Origin: Cardiocondyla obscurior
Taxonomy: Eukaryota; Arthropoda; Insecta; Hymenoptera; Formicidae
Reading direction: 5' to 3'
Assembly: GCF_019399895.1 (NCBI RefSeq)
Contig: NC_091867.1
Location: forward strand, 6,585,501 to 6,649,500
Length of the DNA: 64,000 bases
Part shown: piece after piece, positions 34,829 through 47,334 of the stretch
Layout of the letters: each line of letters starts with the position of its first letter
Numbering within the stretch: the first letter of the stretch is position 1
Made by a program: the position numbers and the translations under genes
The notes under the pieces: model-generated
Told to the model about the DNA's origin: nothing
Database searches by the model: none
The model's input: the letters and a program-made list of their open reading frames with translations, nothing else

Positions 34829-37800
34829 GGATTACTTGCCTTTTACTAATCGCGGCGCAGTAAGATTGCGTTTGCGAGCCGGCGTACGGCGACTCTCGTA
34901 TCAAATGTCTGAAATTGGGCATCGACCAACCGCGTTAAATTAAATGTCAAAAGGAACCTACACGGAAAATTAGCTTTCGATTAGCCGCAACCTCGACGAC
35001 GTTCGCGATCACGTCGTACTCGTACGGTGCCTCTCGACCGCAGTATACTCACGAACCAATCAATCGTATTTTATCTCATAAAACGCAGGGTACACTTCCG
35101 CGGTACACATCACCCTTCGGCCTAGCGGACGTGTCAATTCCTACATCGCTCGCCAAAATACTTCCGCAATACATTTCAGTCCTCCGAAATCGGCATTGAA
35201 CGTAACTCCGAAATGTTATTCTCCACCCCCCGGAAAAGCACGCGAGCGAGAGGAGATCTGTCGAAAGACCTCGCGGGGTTCTTTACCGAGATCCTAAAAT
35301 TTCAGCCTTCAAAATTTACCCCGAAGTATTCACACCCCCTCGCGTAAACTCCGCGATTGGTGATCGGCATCGCAGATTGCAGATGCGTTTCACCGCGGCA
35401 GGAATCGATACCTTCTCGGCCGAATCGAGGAAATCAATAACAGCGGCCAGTCTGCGCAAAGGCATGCCTTTTCTTACTCCATCATTGACCTCTCTTCCTC
35501 CTCCCGCCCTCCCTGTTATCGATCTTTTTAACGAAAAGTGCACGCGATTCGATATTTCGGGATACTCCGAGGGGAGGGACGACGATCCTATCCTACGCGC
35601 TGTACATACGTGTGTATATACTTGTATACTTTTACCGTGCTCGAAAGAAAACGTTGCTGAACCACACGGCAAGTGTATAATAATGCCGTGTAACCGGAAA
35701 TATATAGCGTACTCCGTTTCTCGCTGAAGTAGCATTATCGACGAGTGACGAAAATGAGAACGGACATATATATCTTTGACTCGGAGCTGTTTCGAGTCTG
35801 AAAGAGAAATACCCACGGCGAAGATATCGATGTCGATCGAAAAACTCTTTCGAGTAATCCCTCTCTATTTCGCGACAGCGAGCGAACCAGCGAAATTGAC
35901 GATCACATCCCGCACGCGGCTTTTATCGTTTGTCGTTAAATTCTTTTATTCACACCGAATAAAGACCCGGCGTGGCACGTTTACAGATTTTCGTCCGATT
36001 ATAGAGTCTAAAAATCGGTGAATGTTCGGACGACTTAATTTTAACGCTTCTCAACCACCGATAGAAACGAGTAGTTCAATTCCCCGGATTCAATTGCCCG
36101 TTAATAATCGGACAACGGTGTCGTTTAAAGCGAAGTACCTTTGAAAAATTCACAATTATTCTTGCACGATTGCGAGCCATAAATCATCGATATCAGATTG
36201 ATTTAAATCCTTTCTTGTTCCGCTCACCTCGCCCTTCTCACGGAGTTGAACAATTTAACTCTTCGAATAAAATTATCAAGATCGGTCGTTAGGCTTTATT
36301 TACGAAAGAAGAGAAAAAGATTAATTAATCGCGCCTACAAATGCAGGAACCAAGGAGGCTTAAGTCGGCGCTTGATTGCGAATCTAGAATAAACCTCCGA
36401 CGGTTTCTCTCAAAGCAATTCTACTTGCGGGGGCAAACGCGGCTTGGATCGATATATTATTTCGAGTGTCGCGACGTAAACGCAATATAACAATTTAGGA
36501 TAGAGAGACTAACCGAACGAGGAAGAAGAACCACCGAGATCCGAATAAGAATCACGTACGATATCATTCGATCGAGCAGTCAAGGAAGTTTTTAATTATA
36601 AGCTGTCCAAAACATACAGAATCAGTGAGAAAGGCAATAAAGGCTATTATTCAACTGAAATAAAAAAAAAATAAAAAAAAATGATATGATAAAGTAGATT
36701 TCCTTGCATTATGAGTATTATCAGAGAATTCAGAATACTATATTAATTATCGATAAAGCTAGGATAGAGGCGTATATACATATAGAAATATATATAGGCT
36801 ACTAGACGATAGTAGCACGGCGTAAACGCGCTAATTAATATAATTGGAAACTTCACCGAAACAGACAACTAAACTCTCTCTCTCTTTCTCTCCCTCCCTC
36901 CCTCTCTCTCTCTTTCACGCATCTCTGCGACGGCTGTAAGATAATTATATCGTGAACCGCGAGTATATATATCACCGTGTATCTCCACTTCGAAGTCGCA
37001 AGCTTATACCGAACCGGGAAACCGAGCGATTATTTTAGCTCGCGCCCGGTCGAGCTCCCAACGATCCTTGAACCTCAACGCGAATCATTGCGTTCTTTAA
37101 TCTAAACGGTAAAGGAACTCGAATGCGCGTTCGGTATCATCGTAGCCGTAAAGCTGCCCGACTCATTCGCGTTGCGAGAACCCGCGGGACAACCTCCTTT
37201 TAATCACCACCTCACTAATAATAAGAGAAAAGGCATGCTGCGATATGTGTTCGCAAAAGACAGATCACATTGGCGTCACAAATTAAAAAAAAAAAAAAAA
37301 ACAAGAACAATATATATCATTTACACGAGCGGCAATTTTTACCTTCGAGATGCAGTATGCCGTATACACAAAGTCAACGCGGGATCTGTAAGGAAGTTAT
37401 GAAGGACGCTTTCCCTCCGCGTTACGTATGTAGACTTGCGTTACTTTCGTTACTTTCGAGCGAGAACGTCGGACGGGAAGGCCCTTCCTAGCCCTTGTGC
37501 GAAAAAAAAGAAAAAAAAAAGAACTCACCTATCTGTAACTGATCCACGTATAATACTTATAAACAAATAATTCATTTCTAAAAGCGATTGTAATAACGTA
37601 TACATATATACATATATGCATATACTATAAAGATGATTACTTTTTAAACGCGAAGACTTTAATCATGTATTTCGCACTCATCACAACTTTGATAAGAAGA
37701 TAAGCAATGATCGCATCAATGGTTTCGAGTCAATGATAACAATATTAAAATTCATTGAGTATTACAACATTAGCCTTCAAGGAAAGCAGCAAAAGAGAGA

Positions 37801-38825
37801 AAGAAAAAAGAAAAGAAAAAAAAAAAAAAAGGTAAAGAGAAATTTTCGAACAGTCCAAAATAAGTGATTACAATAACGATTTGTAAAATAAGTTCACTGC
37901 CACTCAAACGACTTGCGCTCCTTAGGTGAGCGCCAATATTCCAAGATGTGAATGTGTACAGTTATGTGAAAAGTATATTATAATATAACGTAATTATATT
38001 TGCATATGATACTAATTAGTACTATGTAAAACTAAATAGCATATAACGACACTAAGAGTGGTATACATACGTAGGATATAGTTACCAAAGAATAAAAAAA
38101 AAATACACATTGATCGCAGAGCTAATCCAAGGAAAAAAAAAATAATAAAAAATAATAAAAACGTTTACGCGCCCGCTCATTTGTATATTACGATATTAAA
38201 AGTTAGCACTATACATCAATTCTCTCCGCTGAACGATAATCAAGTTCGATTAATCTTTCCTTTCGTCGTCTCGCTTCTAAAATGGGAAAAAAGGGGCGTC
38301 TATTTTTACTGTGTAATTATAAGTTCGAGATTTCAAAGCGTCACTACTGACAGATCCAACGAAAGATCTGGTCGTATATTTAATCAGCCTTCTATCTTGC
38401 GCGCGATTGGCAGTGCCACGTGATACGACGTATGTTTGTTGTTTCGGATTAATGTACCGTCTGATATTTTGCACTTTTTCTCTCATAGAACGCGCGATTG
38501 TTCTGTGCGATTTGAATTTATTAAGTGTTATGTAATTGAATTCTTTTTATAAAAGCCCTTACATTCTCTGTGAAAATATTTTATTTACCTCGTCACCATC
38601 CCCCTCAAAGATTTTTAATATTATGATAAAATCGATTAACGTCTGTACGTGTAAAATAATCGGTTATATTCACAATATATATTCACAATCTTATTATTTT
38701 AGTATATACAATAATTCGTAAGTATTAAATACATTTAGAAAAAAAAAAAAATATATATATATAATATATATATGTCAAATATCATCACTGTACATTGTGT
38801 ACCGACGAAGTACACGTAAAGATTA
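34829..38825. other. Intergenic DNA between Glut1 and MED27
   Basis: AT-rich, with a (CT)n/(CCCT)n tract at 36873-36915, several A-runs (36660-36681, 37286-37301, 37800-37831) and no recognised coding exon, RNA gene or transposase on either strand. Confidence 0.5.
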
Positions 38826-38831
38826 TTTATT
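38826..38831 (-). terminator. Poly(A) signal of MED27
   Basis: AATAAA on the - strand, 25 bases beyond the TAA stop. A compact 3' end of this kind is plausible for a small housekeeping gene. Confidence 0.5.
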
Positions 38832-38855
38832 TAAAAACTTTGAAATGTCTATACT

Positions 38856-40006
38856 TTACGGTTTGCACTCCTGATGATAAGGCTCCAAAGTTCGAAAGTC
38901 TCTCCAAGTTGGAGGAAGTGCACTGTGCAAATATAAACCGCAACGTTTGCACGGTTCGCTGAACAAGTTGATTAAACTATGAAACCATGTCTAAAAGAAA
39001 GAGAAGTAACGTAATAACGCACATACCGTGCATCCAAGATTATTAATAATTAAAAACTGTAGATTACCATAAACGATCGTACTGCTAATTCAGGCAACGT
39101 AGGCGAATAGAAATGCAGCATCGCGGCATGTGCGTTTTCTGTTACTTTGCGGAAGACTTTATATCTCGACTCCGTCCATAGATCCATTGTTTCTCCGTAA
39201 CCTTTGACTACCACTCGTTCGATCATCAACCCTTTAAAAGCTATCACAGCTTTCAGGACGTGGCCTAACGTAACGTGTAACACGGCGTTTGACGCGAACG
39301 GACGGGAGACGGATACCGTCATGTCGTTAAACAGCCGGTCAAACGTCGAAATCATAGAATCGACTTGCCTATGTGTACAAAAATCGATCAAAATTCACAT
39401 TTCGAAACGTGTGCTATTTTTTTTTTTTAGTGGAATTATTAACTGCATTGTAAAAATTAATCAAAATTGCTTACGCCTGAGGAACATTATGATTGCTGGT
39501 TTGGTATCTTCCCCTCTTTGTCCTACTCGCACTCGTGTAGGATCTCTTTAACGAATTCTGACTGAGCAGGCTCTGGGCGACATTACTATATTCATGAATC
39601 TTATCTGTCCATTTATAAGTACCAACAACTGTGCTATAAAGCGCCTGTCTGTCCTGTATAGTTTCCTGACTGAGATAAGTTGTGCTGGCCAAATTAAACG
39701 GGCCAGGTGGGGGATTTAAACTACTTATCGCCTGTTCTACATCCCTATGGTATTACAAAGTGGCAAAAATTAATTTGTTCCTTATGATAATTCTCAAAAT
39801 TAAAAGTTGATCTTGATTACTATTACTAATTACCTGAGGTTAACATTCACAGTAGTTAACAGTTCCTGTAATTCAAACAAATACTTGGATTCTTTATTTT
39901 CATCTCCATGTTCTGCCCTTAAGCCATTTCCAAGGGAATCAAACACCTGCCCAACGTTAGAACGCAGCACTTTGATAGCAGTTAATGCCGTTTGTAACTG
40001 ATCCAT
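38856..40006 (-). CDS. MED27: Mediator complex subunit 27
   Basis: Four exons on the - strand: 40006-39834, 39744-39475, 39368-39068 and 38990-38856. Phases join exactly to 879 nt, 292 aa plus stop. The start is ATG in an AAAATGG context (MDQLQTALTAIKVLRSNVGQ). Family hallmarks in order: the N-terminal helical bundle, NSLKR in the middle, SRPFASNAVLHVTLG, IERVVVKGYGE, and a C-terminal zinc-like segment CKRCG followed by LPPTWRDFRTLEPYHQEC, nearly identical in layout to the human protein (311 aa). MED27 belongs to the Mediator tail/upper-middle region, bridging activators to RNA polymerase II in the nucleus. It is divergent from BRCA2 across about 0.9 kb. Nothing is missing or broken. Confidence 0.95.
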
Positions 40007-40925
40007 TTTCACACCTACTATAATAAATATGTTTTGCAATATACAGCATACTTCTCAATAAAACCTTACTAAAAGTTTTTTTTTTTATAATTAATAATTT
40101 ATCTTATACATTACTTGAATAGTTTTAGTAAACAATAGTCTTCTTTAATGTAAAATTCATATTTTGTACGAAGTATTAGAAAATAATTAATTTAACAAAA
40201 TATACAAAAATGATAATTCAAAGTGTCAGAATTTTAAATAAATTACTCGTTTTACATTGTTTTTTGGCACTTTTATCACATGCGATTCTTAAATTTGCTT
40301 TTTAATGCAATGTTTTATGCTTTCTAACCTATAAAAAAATAATCGTAATCAAAGTACCTTATCCAGGAAGTCGATCGTAGTACCAATAAGCGTTTTGAAA
40401 TCTTAATAAGGCAAATGTGGTAATTCTATCTTCAATTAATTTCCAATTGCCGTACTTTCTTTTTAAATGAAACCAAGGATGCAAACCTGCCTCTCTCTCG
40501 ATCGCATGCTCTTTCTCCTTTACGTACATACATACATACGCTCTGTCAGCCTAACCTATTACCTAACAGTCGCTAGATGGCAATTCGGTCGCCATTCAAG
40601 TCGTTTTTTCGCCGGCGAGCTCATCGTGCTCGTCGTGCTCATCATCTGATGCATCTGACGACACGTGTTTCTTTCCCTCCAACGTGCAATACGAGAGGTT
40701 AGAGTGTTACATGAGGGAAATTCAAAACAAAGGCAAGGCACTCGTCACGCGGCGATCAAAAAGCTGCAATCACGCGCGCGTGTTATCGAACCGGTGACAT
40801 TAAAATCGGTTGTCGAGTCACCTGGATCTCGTCTTAAAGGAGGCTGCCTCGCGTCCTAACCTTCGCCCGCAATCTCTGCGAATGACGATCTGCACGAGAC
40901 AAACACGGCTGAATACGGTGCGAGC
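40007..40925. promoter_or_regulatory. Divergent promoter region between MED27 and BRCA2
   Basis: 919 bp separate the two ATGs, which face away from each other. The MED27-proximal half is AT-rich; the BRCA2-proximal part (40590-40925) is CpG-richer and probably contains the BRCA2 leader. I see no TATA box I would trust. Shared control of the two genes is inference from arrangement only. Confidence 0.5.
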
Positions 40926-41489
40926 ATGAGCAACGCGACGAAACTCGACAATGTCAATCTGCCGGAAACCGACAGCGCCGAGGAAGACGAATCTGACGAC
41001 TTGTTCTCAGGTACACAACTACTCCGAATCGCGTCAATAGAAATCTTTCTTTTCTTTACACGCACGAATTTTTAGATGACGAGCCTGAGATTATCCGCAA
41101 GCCTAACGTCTCCCTGGACACTTCGGCACTCCTTCGCTCAGGGACACCCTCGGCGTTATTCGATAATCCCGATACAATGTAAGATATTTTTACGATGTTA
41201 TTTTTAAATGCTATTGGTTTCTAAGATAGTGAATTTAAAGCGAGAACACGTTTCTTGCACTGTTAATAGTTATTTAATTATACTGTTTGTTAATAATGCT
41301 TTTGTTCAGCTCTGATTTTTGAATAATTGTGAAATTTTTAATGACAGAATGCCAACTGATGCCGTAATTCCATCCACACCGCTGAGTTTAATGCCCTTTC
41401 TAAATAAGATAAATGACCAGTGGACCAGTGACCTAGAGACTCCTCAGGCAGAGGCCTGGAAGAACCAAGTGACTACCTCAACAGGAAGA
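40926..41489 (+). CDS. BRCA2: BRCA2 N-terminal exons 1-3
   Basis: Exon 1 (from ATG 40926) encodes MSNATKLDNVNLPETD and an acidic run ending DDLFS. Exon 2 (41076-41178) continues DDEPEIIRKPNV. Exon 3 (41348-41489) contains PLSLMPFLNKINDQWTSDLE. The Trp-containing patch stands where vertebrate BRCA2 has its PALB2-binding WF motif, but I do not claim equivalence. The donor of exon 3 is GGAAGA followed by GTAATA. Confidence 0.8.
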
Positions 41490-44400
41490 GTAATACATTT
41501 TTTTTTAAAATAAACTGTTGCACTTGTGTGCTGTAATTCACGATCGAGTTTTAAAACGTCGCGTGTGTCATTAAAATTTCAGACAGAAACGACACCTCGG
41601 GTCGAGCAACGTACGCCAGATGTTTCAACTGTTAAAACCGTAGATAAAATTATTTCTGAATCCCCTGTTATTGCCTGTAAAGCGACACGGAGACGTTCCA
41701 AGCGTCGTATATTCAGATCTTTCACACCTATAGACCCAGTAACTGTGACCAACAATGAAGATGATACTGTAAGTGCGCAAGAGGAAACACCCACTACTTC
41801 TGAAGCTAATTTCGTCGAGCGGCATTCGCTCGATTCATCTTTTGGAACGACTCGTGATGATTACGAACCGAAGGACTCCGTTAAAGATCAACATCCATGC
41901 AATAACGAGAACTCGGAAATGAATGCAGCGTCTGATAATTTAAATACATCCACGCAAGAGTTCTTTAACAATGCCTCGTTCAGTAAGATAGATGAGTTAT
42001 GCACGAAAACTTTTGATAATCTAAAAACAATAGAGACCGCTGCTGTGCAGCATAGCAACGAACGAAGTATCGAGGATATCGGCAAAGAAAGGAACATTGA
42101 GGCGAATAAAAGTATAAGTTTTTTTACTGCGTGCGGTACTGCAATTAATGTCTCAAAGCATGCATTATGTAAAGCGAAGAGACTGTTTGCAGATACCTTG
42201 GATACAGACGAGATGGAGAACTTTGATTCGTTCGTCAAAAGAAATTTCAACGAAGAGAAAAGCAGGCATCTACCGTCTACCTCGTTTGCCAGTAACGTTT
42301 CAGCCAGCATTGCAAAAGAAGCGTTACCTGTATCGAGAATGTCAACAGAACAATCGGGCATTTATGATAAAATATGTACTGCAGGTTGCAAAGAGACGAT
42401 TATAAATAAAACCCCGAACGAAGGAGTTAATAAAGTTCCTATTTTATTTTCAACGGCTAGCGGCAATCCCATTAACATCTCACGAGAGGCGCTATTAAAA
42501 GCGAAAACGTTATTAGCAAGTGAATTGGACGAGGTTGACAATGAGTCAGTAAAATATTACGAGAGATCTACCGATAAAAATTCTCTGACAGTAAAAAATG
42601 TGGCTAAAACGAGAACGTTCGCGGAACAGTCGGATACTACCGTTGCATTCACTTCCAGAAATAAAATTAATATCTCTGATGTTTCTGATAATAAACAATG
42701 TAATATAAATGTTGTTCGTAACACACCTATTAATTCCGGGCAAATTAATTTTAAAACGGGAACGTTGCTTGCAAAACAATTAAATAATTCGTCAGAACCA
42801 ATCGTCGCGAAAAATATTCACAGCAGTGAAAAGGAAATGAAAAAACAGGAAACGAATGTTTCGAAAATTGGATTTTTTACTGCTGGCGGTAAAGCCATCA
42901 ATATCTCGGAGCAGGCTTTATCCAAAGCAAAAGCGGCGTTAACGGAGTACTTGGACGACAGGGAAAATTTTGCAGAAGAAACCACCTTTAGTGATAATGA
43001 AAAATTAGAAGTAGAAATGGCAAATATTATATTTCAATCTATCGATGATATCCCCATTTGTAAAGAGAAACCGATAGAAAAAATGTCTTTCATACAGTCG
43101 AATCGAAGAGAACCAGTCGTCGCGGGAACAAATAAAATCAACGATGCCATAGAAATCAGACGAGAAATAAAAAATCAAAGTATCGGGTTTCAAACCGCGT
43201 ACGGAGCACCTATCGAGATATCTGCTCAAGCGTTATCCAGAGCGAGAGAATTATTTGCGGATGAATTGAATTGTCCTTCAGGAATGGACATTCCTGAGAA
43301 CACCGGCGGTGATGACGGTCGAAAGATAAAAACCTGCGATTTAACCACGCAACCGCGTGGCGAACTGCAAACTGCAAGCGGCCAACGGGTACCGGTTTCG
43401 AACAATGCTGCATTAATAGCGCAGGAATTATTCTTCGATGACCGCTTGGATGAAAGTAATTCCGACTTGGGGCGCGCATCGTTGCAAAAGCGCAAACTAA
43501 GCGAGACTAATGTAGACGAGAGCACGCCCCAGGGCAGAAATTGCACGTCCGGAGCGAAGAAAGCTCGTTTTGGCGGCGAATTTCAAGCTCGAAAATTGTT
43601 TGCTGATAATTCGAGCGTCGATAACGACGAGAACCGGGATCTCGAAGAGGGAACACATCTCGTCGCGGATTTCGCGCTAACACCGCCGAAAAAAGACGCG
43701 GCAGAGTCAGACGAATCGGACGTAGCCTGCAGTCCTGTTATTGGAAGGCAGGTAAGCTTCTTGAGAAAGCAAAAGAGCTCGGGATATCAAAAGAGCGCAC
43801 GCAGCACTTTACGAGCGGACAAAAAGATACTAAATAAGGAGATTACAGAATTACATGAGAACGTTGCGCAAGAAAGAGCATCCTGCGGAAAGATCGGGGA
43901 CGATAAGTTAAATATAAAGATGCAGAAACCGACGCTAGTCGCGAGGGAACAAGTAAGAGACAGCAACATGGAATCGACCTACGGCGACACTCAACTAATG
44001 ATAGATTTTGTCGATCAATCGACGAAAATCCTGCACGATCGCCTGGCAGCTGCGTCAGAACAGGACGCGGAGATCGCCGCGAAAAAAAGACGTGAAACGA
44101 AGCAATCAATGGGCTGTGTATACCGTTGTAGGCAGATCAATTCTATCGCGCGTTTGTCGTTGAGGAAAATCAGCGGCGACGCACCGCCCATGCCGCGTCG
44201 CCGCGAGGAGCTTGACGATCCACAAATTCTAAAGATCACTGCCACGAACGCGGTGACGTACCGATTCTGTTGCGCCGACTTTTACGGGGACGACGTAGCA
44301 TTTAATAACGTGCACGGGATAAAGATGCCGGACGGCGGGCGTTTGATTCTCGACGAGAACGGATTCGCGGGAGTCTGCGAGCTTCAACGCGCGTTTCTCG

Positions 44401-47198
44401 CTAGTCCGGGCGTAGATCCAAATCTCGTTCCCGCGCGTTGGCTTGAGAATCATTATCGGTGGATCGTGTGGAAACTAGCATCAATGGACCGACTGAAGTT
44501 CGGCTCGGCTGAGCTACCCAGGTACAATAAAATCATCGCTGAGCTAGATTAAATCGCGCGGAATCGGCGCGATCTCACGAAACAAATTGCCTACATTTTT
44601 TTTTTGTACGCTTCAGGGCATTAACACCTTCGAACGTGATGGCGCAATTAAAGTATCGGTACGATCGGGAGATCGACCGCTCCCAGCGACCGGCGATAAG
44701 GCGCATCTTGGAAAAGGACGACGTGGCGTCGAAGACATTGATTCTATGCGTGTCGTTGATAGTAGAAGTAATATATGTTCGTCGCAGTAAATTTCGCGAG
44801 GCAAATTTTAGTACGTCGTTCACGCAATTTTAATTTTTCAGAATAATAACGTGAGTTTCGAGACAGGGAAGAGTCCGCGTATGGGTGTGCCGAAGTGGAA
44901 AATAGAGCTGACCGATGGCTGGTACGGTATAAATGGCTGCATTGACATCGGTATGGTGAAAAATATCTCGACTGGCAAAGTGAGAGAGGGCACGAAATTG
45001 GTGGTATCCGGCGCGGAATTACTGAACTGCGACCAAGGTTTCCATCCACTCGAGGTAGGTCGTCACGATTTTTATCGGAGTCGGAAGCGAAAACCGGTCA
45101 GCAGCTTTGATTTCTCGTCCTCCAGGCACCGGCTGACGTGTGCTTGAAATTACACACAAACTCAACCAGGCGCGCACGATGGGACGCGAAATTAGGATAC
45201 GTGCTGCGTACGGAGCCGATATCCATCAAGTTAGGTAACGTGTGCCCGAGTGGCGGCCTAATCAGCAAACTGACGATCGTCGTCTCTAGAGTGTATCCGA
45301 TGTTGTACCACGAGAAAACCGCGTCCGGAGATTCGAGTAAGATATCGTTTGAATCTAACTTTGCGCGACGAGAGCCAGCAACGTAATTCTTACGTTTATC
45401 TTCCCGCGACAGTTATCAGAAACGCCAAGAGCGAGGAGAAAGCGCAAAGAAAACACGAGCAGCAATGTTTGTCTAAGATAGAAGACATTTATGCCGACGT
45501 GGAGGATTTTCAAGGGAAAGGACTCTCTTGCGAAGACGACGATGTAGCGATTTTATTAAGCGAAGATTACGAAAGTTTGTCGACAAAGGTATACTCGGTT
45601 TATTTTGCAAGTTATTTTTTAATATATTCGTTAATATTAAAAATAGAGTTTTATTTCTGTAAAGCGGCGTAATGAGATGCTGCAAGAGCTGCGCGAAAGG
45701 GAGGAGCGTTTCAAGCAGAGGGTGCAAACGAAGATGCGTAAAATCTTGCCGGGACCACGACAGGTTTCCCAGCTGCTCAAAGTACGCGTGTGCGACGAAA
45801 ACACGAATGCTATTCTTTCAGTTTGGTCACCTAACGAAGAGGTTGTCGACGCTCTCAAAGAAGGCGCGTGTGTTTCGCTCTACAACGTCGTGGCTTCCGG
45901 AAAGAGGTACTGTTCTCATAAAAACAAGTAACTGTATCGCCGCATGGACGTAATAATACGTAATGCTGGATTTTATGAGCATAATTGTTTAACAGGGGTA
46001 CCGAATTGCAACTCACCGCGCGCCGGTCTGCAATTTTTAAACCGGGAAAGATGCGCGACACGTCTTATCCCGCTCGAGTGTGCACGTCGCTGTGCGAAAT
46101 AGCGCATTCTGAATTTGCCCCAGAATACGGGGAGTTCGACACAGTCGGCCTTATTTGTTCAGTTGGTCCTGCCCCTTACGTAAGTGTACATTTTCTATTT
46201 TCAAAGTCTTTAATAGCCAAAAAAAAAAAAAAATAAAGTGCAAAATATAAAAATAATATTTAAAAAATATTAATAAAGAACTCTCGAATTAGCCTTTATT
46301 TTACATTTGAAATTCTTTTCGATATAATATGAAAACGTTGTAGGGTATGAAAGACTTCGAGGCTGTACATTTGGCACATTATAAAGCGGATTCAAGCAAT
46401 GCGTCTTATCTCACGATATTATTTTGGCAAGGAATAGCCAGTTACGGGTATGCAGAGATTCTTACTGTCGGGTCTATCGTAGCTTGCAGCAATTTAGATT
46501 GGCGAAGGGCAACCTCGTGGAATGTCCCAGCGGCGTATTGCACCGAAAGAAGTGTTTTCACGTGCAATCCGCGCCGATATCATTTATACAAATCATTTGA
46601 AAATCTACGAAATCTAATCACGGTATGTTTCACTTTCTCTCTTTTCTGTTATGTATTTTATATAATATATAATTTTAACATAACTATTTGTTTAATTTTT
46701 TTGTAACATGCTTTGTAGAATTTTTTTGTCTCAGCTTTATTTATTTTTATAAGAATTTCTCCTAATTTAAATATGCTAACTCTAATTTTTAAGGATCCAA
46801 CTAAGCATGTTGAAAAATGTATTCCTGAGCTTAACGTGGAATTGCAAAAGAAGTCGACGCCTACGCGCTACATGGCGGGTAAAAATACACCAATTAAAAT
46901 GTACAGTTCAACGTCGAGTGTCGACAAAAAATTGGCCAACTACACATCGCCGCTGGCGACGCCGAAATTGGGAGCAGGCGATAGCTCCAGTTCTATCACA
47001 TCTAATTCTTCGATTCAGAAACGGTACAAAAAACTCGAATATTATGGGGAAGCGCCCAAACTATCGCCTATTACGTTGAAAAACTCAAAGAGAATTTCTT
47101 TGGACTTTCGATCGCCCGTCGCGAATGCAAGCCCGAAGGAAACGAGTATTAATGAACCAGAGAAATTAAATTTATATAATACAGCAGAAAAGCATTGA
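40926..47198 (+). CDS. BRCA2: BRCA2 DNA-repair protein (whole gene)
   Basis: Twelve exons: 40926-41010, 41076-41178, 41348-41489, 41583-44521, 44617-44767, 44842-45054, 45126-45336, 45413-45588, 45665-45906, 45996-46179, 46344-46622 and 46794-47198. The phases add to 5,130 nt, 1,709 aa. BRCA2 loads RAD51 on resected DNA in homologous recombination. The layout is an acidic N-terminus, five clear BRC repeats at about residues 287-735, a helical/DSS1-binding domain (about 1050-1140), then OB1, OB2 with a tower insertion, and OB3 (to about 1575), and a basic Ser/Thr-rich tail. The DNA-binding domain is close to the vertebrate one in wording (RWIVWKLA, LKYRYDREIDRS, ELTDGWY). Shorter than human BRCA2 (3,418 aa) but apparently complete. 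The start ATG at 40926 lies in one short exon before a GTACAC donor; it is the least certain part. Confidence 0.95.
41583..44521 (+). CDS. BRCA2: BRCA2 large BRC-repeat exon 4
   Basis: 2,939 nt, comparable in role to vertebrate exon 11. BRC repeats, each with an F-x-T-A-like module, an INIS-like link and a LFxDxLD-like second module, begin near 42111 (FFTACGTAINVS, LFADTLD), 42435 (FSTASGNPINIS, LLASELD), 42862 (FFTAGGKAINIS, ALTEYLDD), 43180 (FQTAYGAPIEIS, LFADELN) and 43360 (LQTASGQRVPVS, LFFDD). A degenerate sixth lies near 42700-42790, and a lone second module (ARKLFADN) near 43590. The exon ends inside the helical domain (YRWIVWKLASMDR) at CCCAG followed by GTACAA. Confidence 0.93.
44617..46622 (+). 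CDS. BRCA2: BRCA2 DNA-binding domain exons 5-11
   Basis: Exon 5 completes the helical domain (AQLKYRYDREIDRS, RRILEKDDVASKTL). Exons 6-7 are OB1 (WKIELTDGWYGINGC, LKLHTNSTRRARWDAKLG). Exons 7-9 carry OB2 with the tower: a charged helical insertion KSEEKAQRKHEQQ to RERE, with about 100 residues between HEKTASGDS and VSQLLKVRV. Exons 10-11 are OB3 (VGLICSVGPAPY, FWQGIASYGYAEIL, CSNLDWR). All acceptors and donors are GT-AG and in phase. In vertebrates these OB folds bind ssDNA, and the helical domain with OB1 binds DSS1. Confidence 0.93.
46794..47198 (+). CDS. BRCA2: BRCA2 C-terminal exon 12
   Basis: 134 codons plus TGA. A Ser/Thr/Pro/Lys-rich tail contains several SP/TP sites (SPLATPK, LSPITLK, RSPVANASPKE) of the kind CDKs phosphorylate in vertebrate BRCA2. 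Whether it holds the C-terminal RAD51-binding site is not decidable by eye. Confidence 0.88.
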   Translation, partial: DPTKHVEKCIPELNVELQKKSTPTRYMAGKNTPIKMYSSTSSVDKKLANYTSPLATPKLGAGDSSSSITSNSSIQKRYKKLEYYGEAPKLSPITLKNSKRISLDFRSPVANASPKETSINEPEKLNLYNTAEKH

Positions 47199-47328
47199 TA
47201 ATTCTCATAAATTAATTTTATATTGTTTTACGTTGTAAATTTAATTGAAAGCGTGCAACGGCGTATTTTTGTTAATAATTATTATATGTTCATTCATAAA
47301 CTACTTTATTATATATATATTTTTTTCA

Positions 47329-47334
47329 AATAAA
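47329..47334 (+). terminator. Poly(A) signal of BRCA2
   Basis: AATAAA 131 bases after the BRCA2 stop, following a TA tract and T-run. Confidence 0.6.

Noticed and set aside
42546..43546. Frames antisense to the large BRCA2 exon
   Set aside because: They mirror the strongly supported BRCA2 coding frame and have no independent support.
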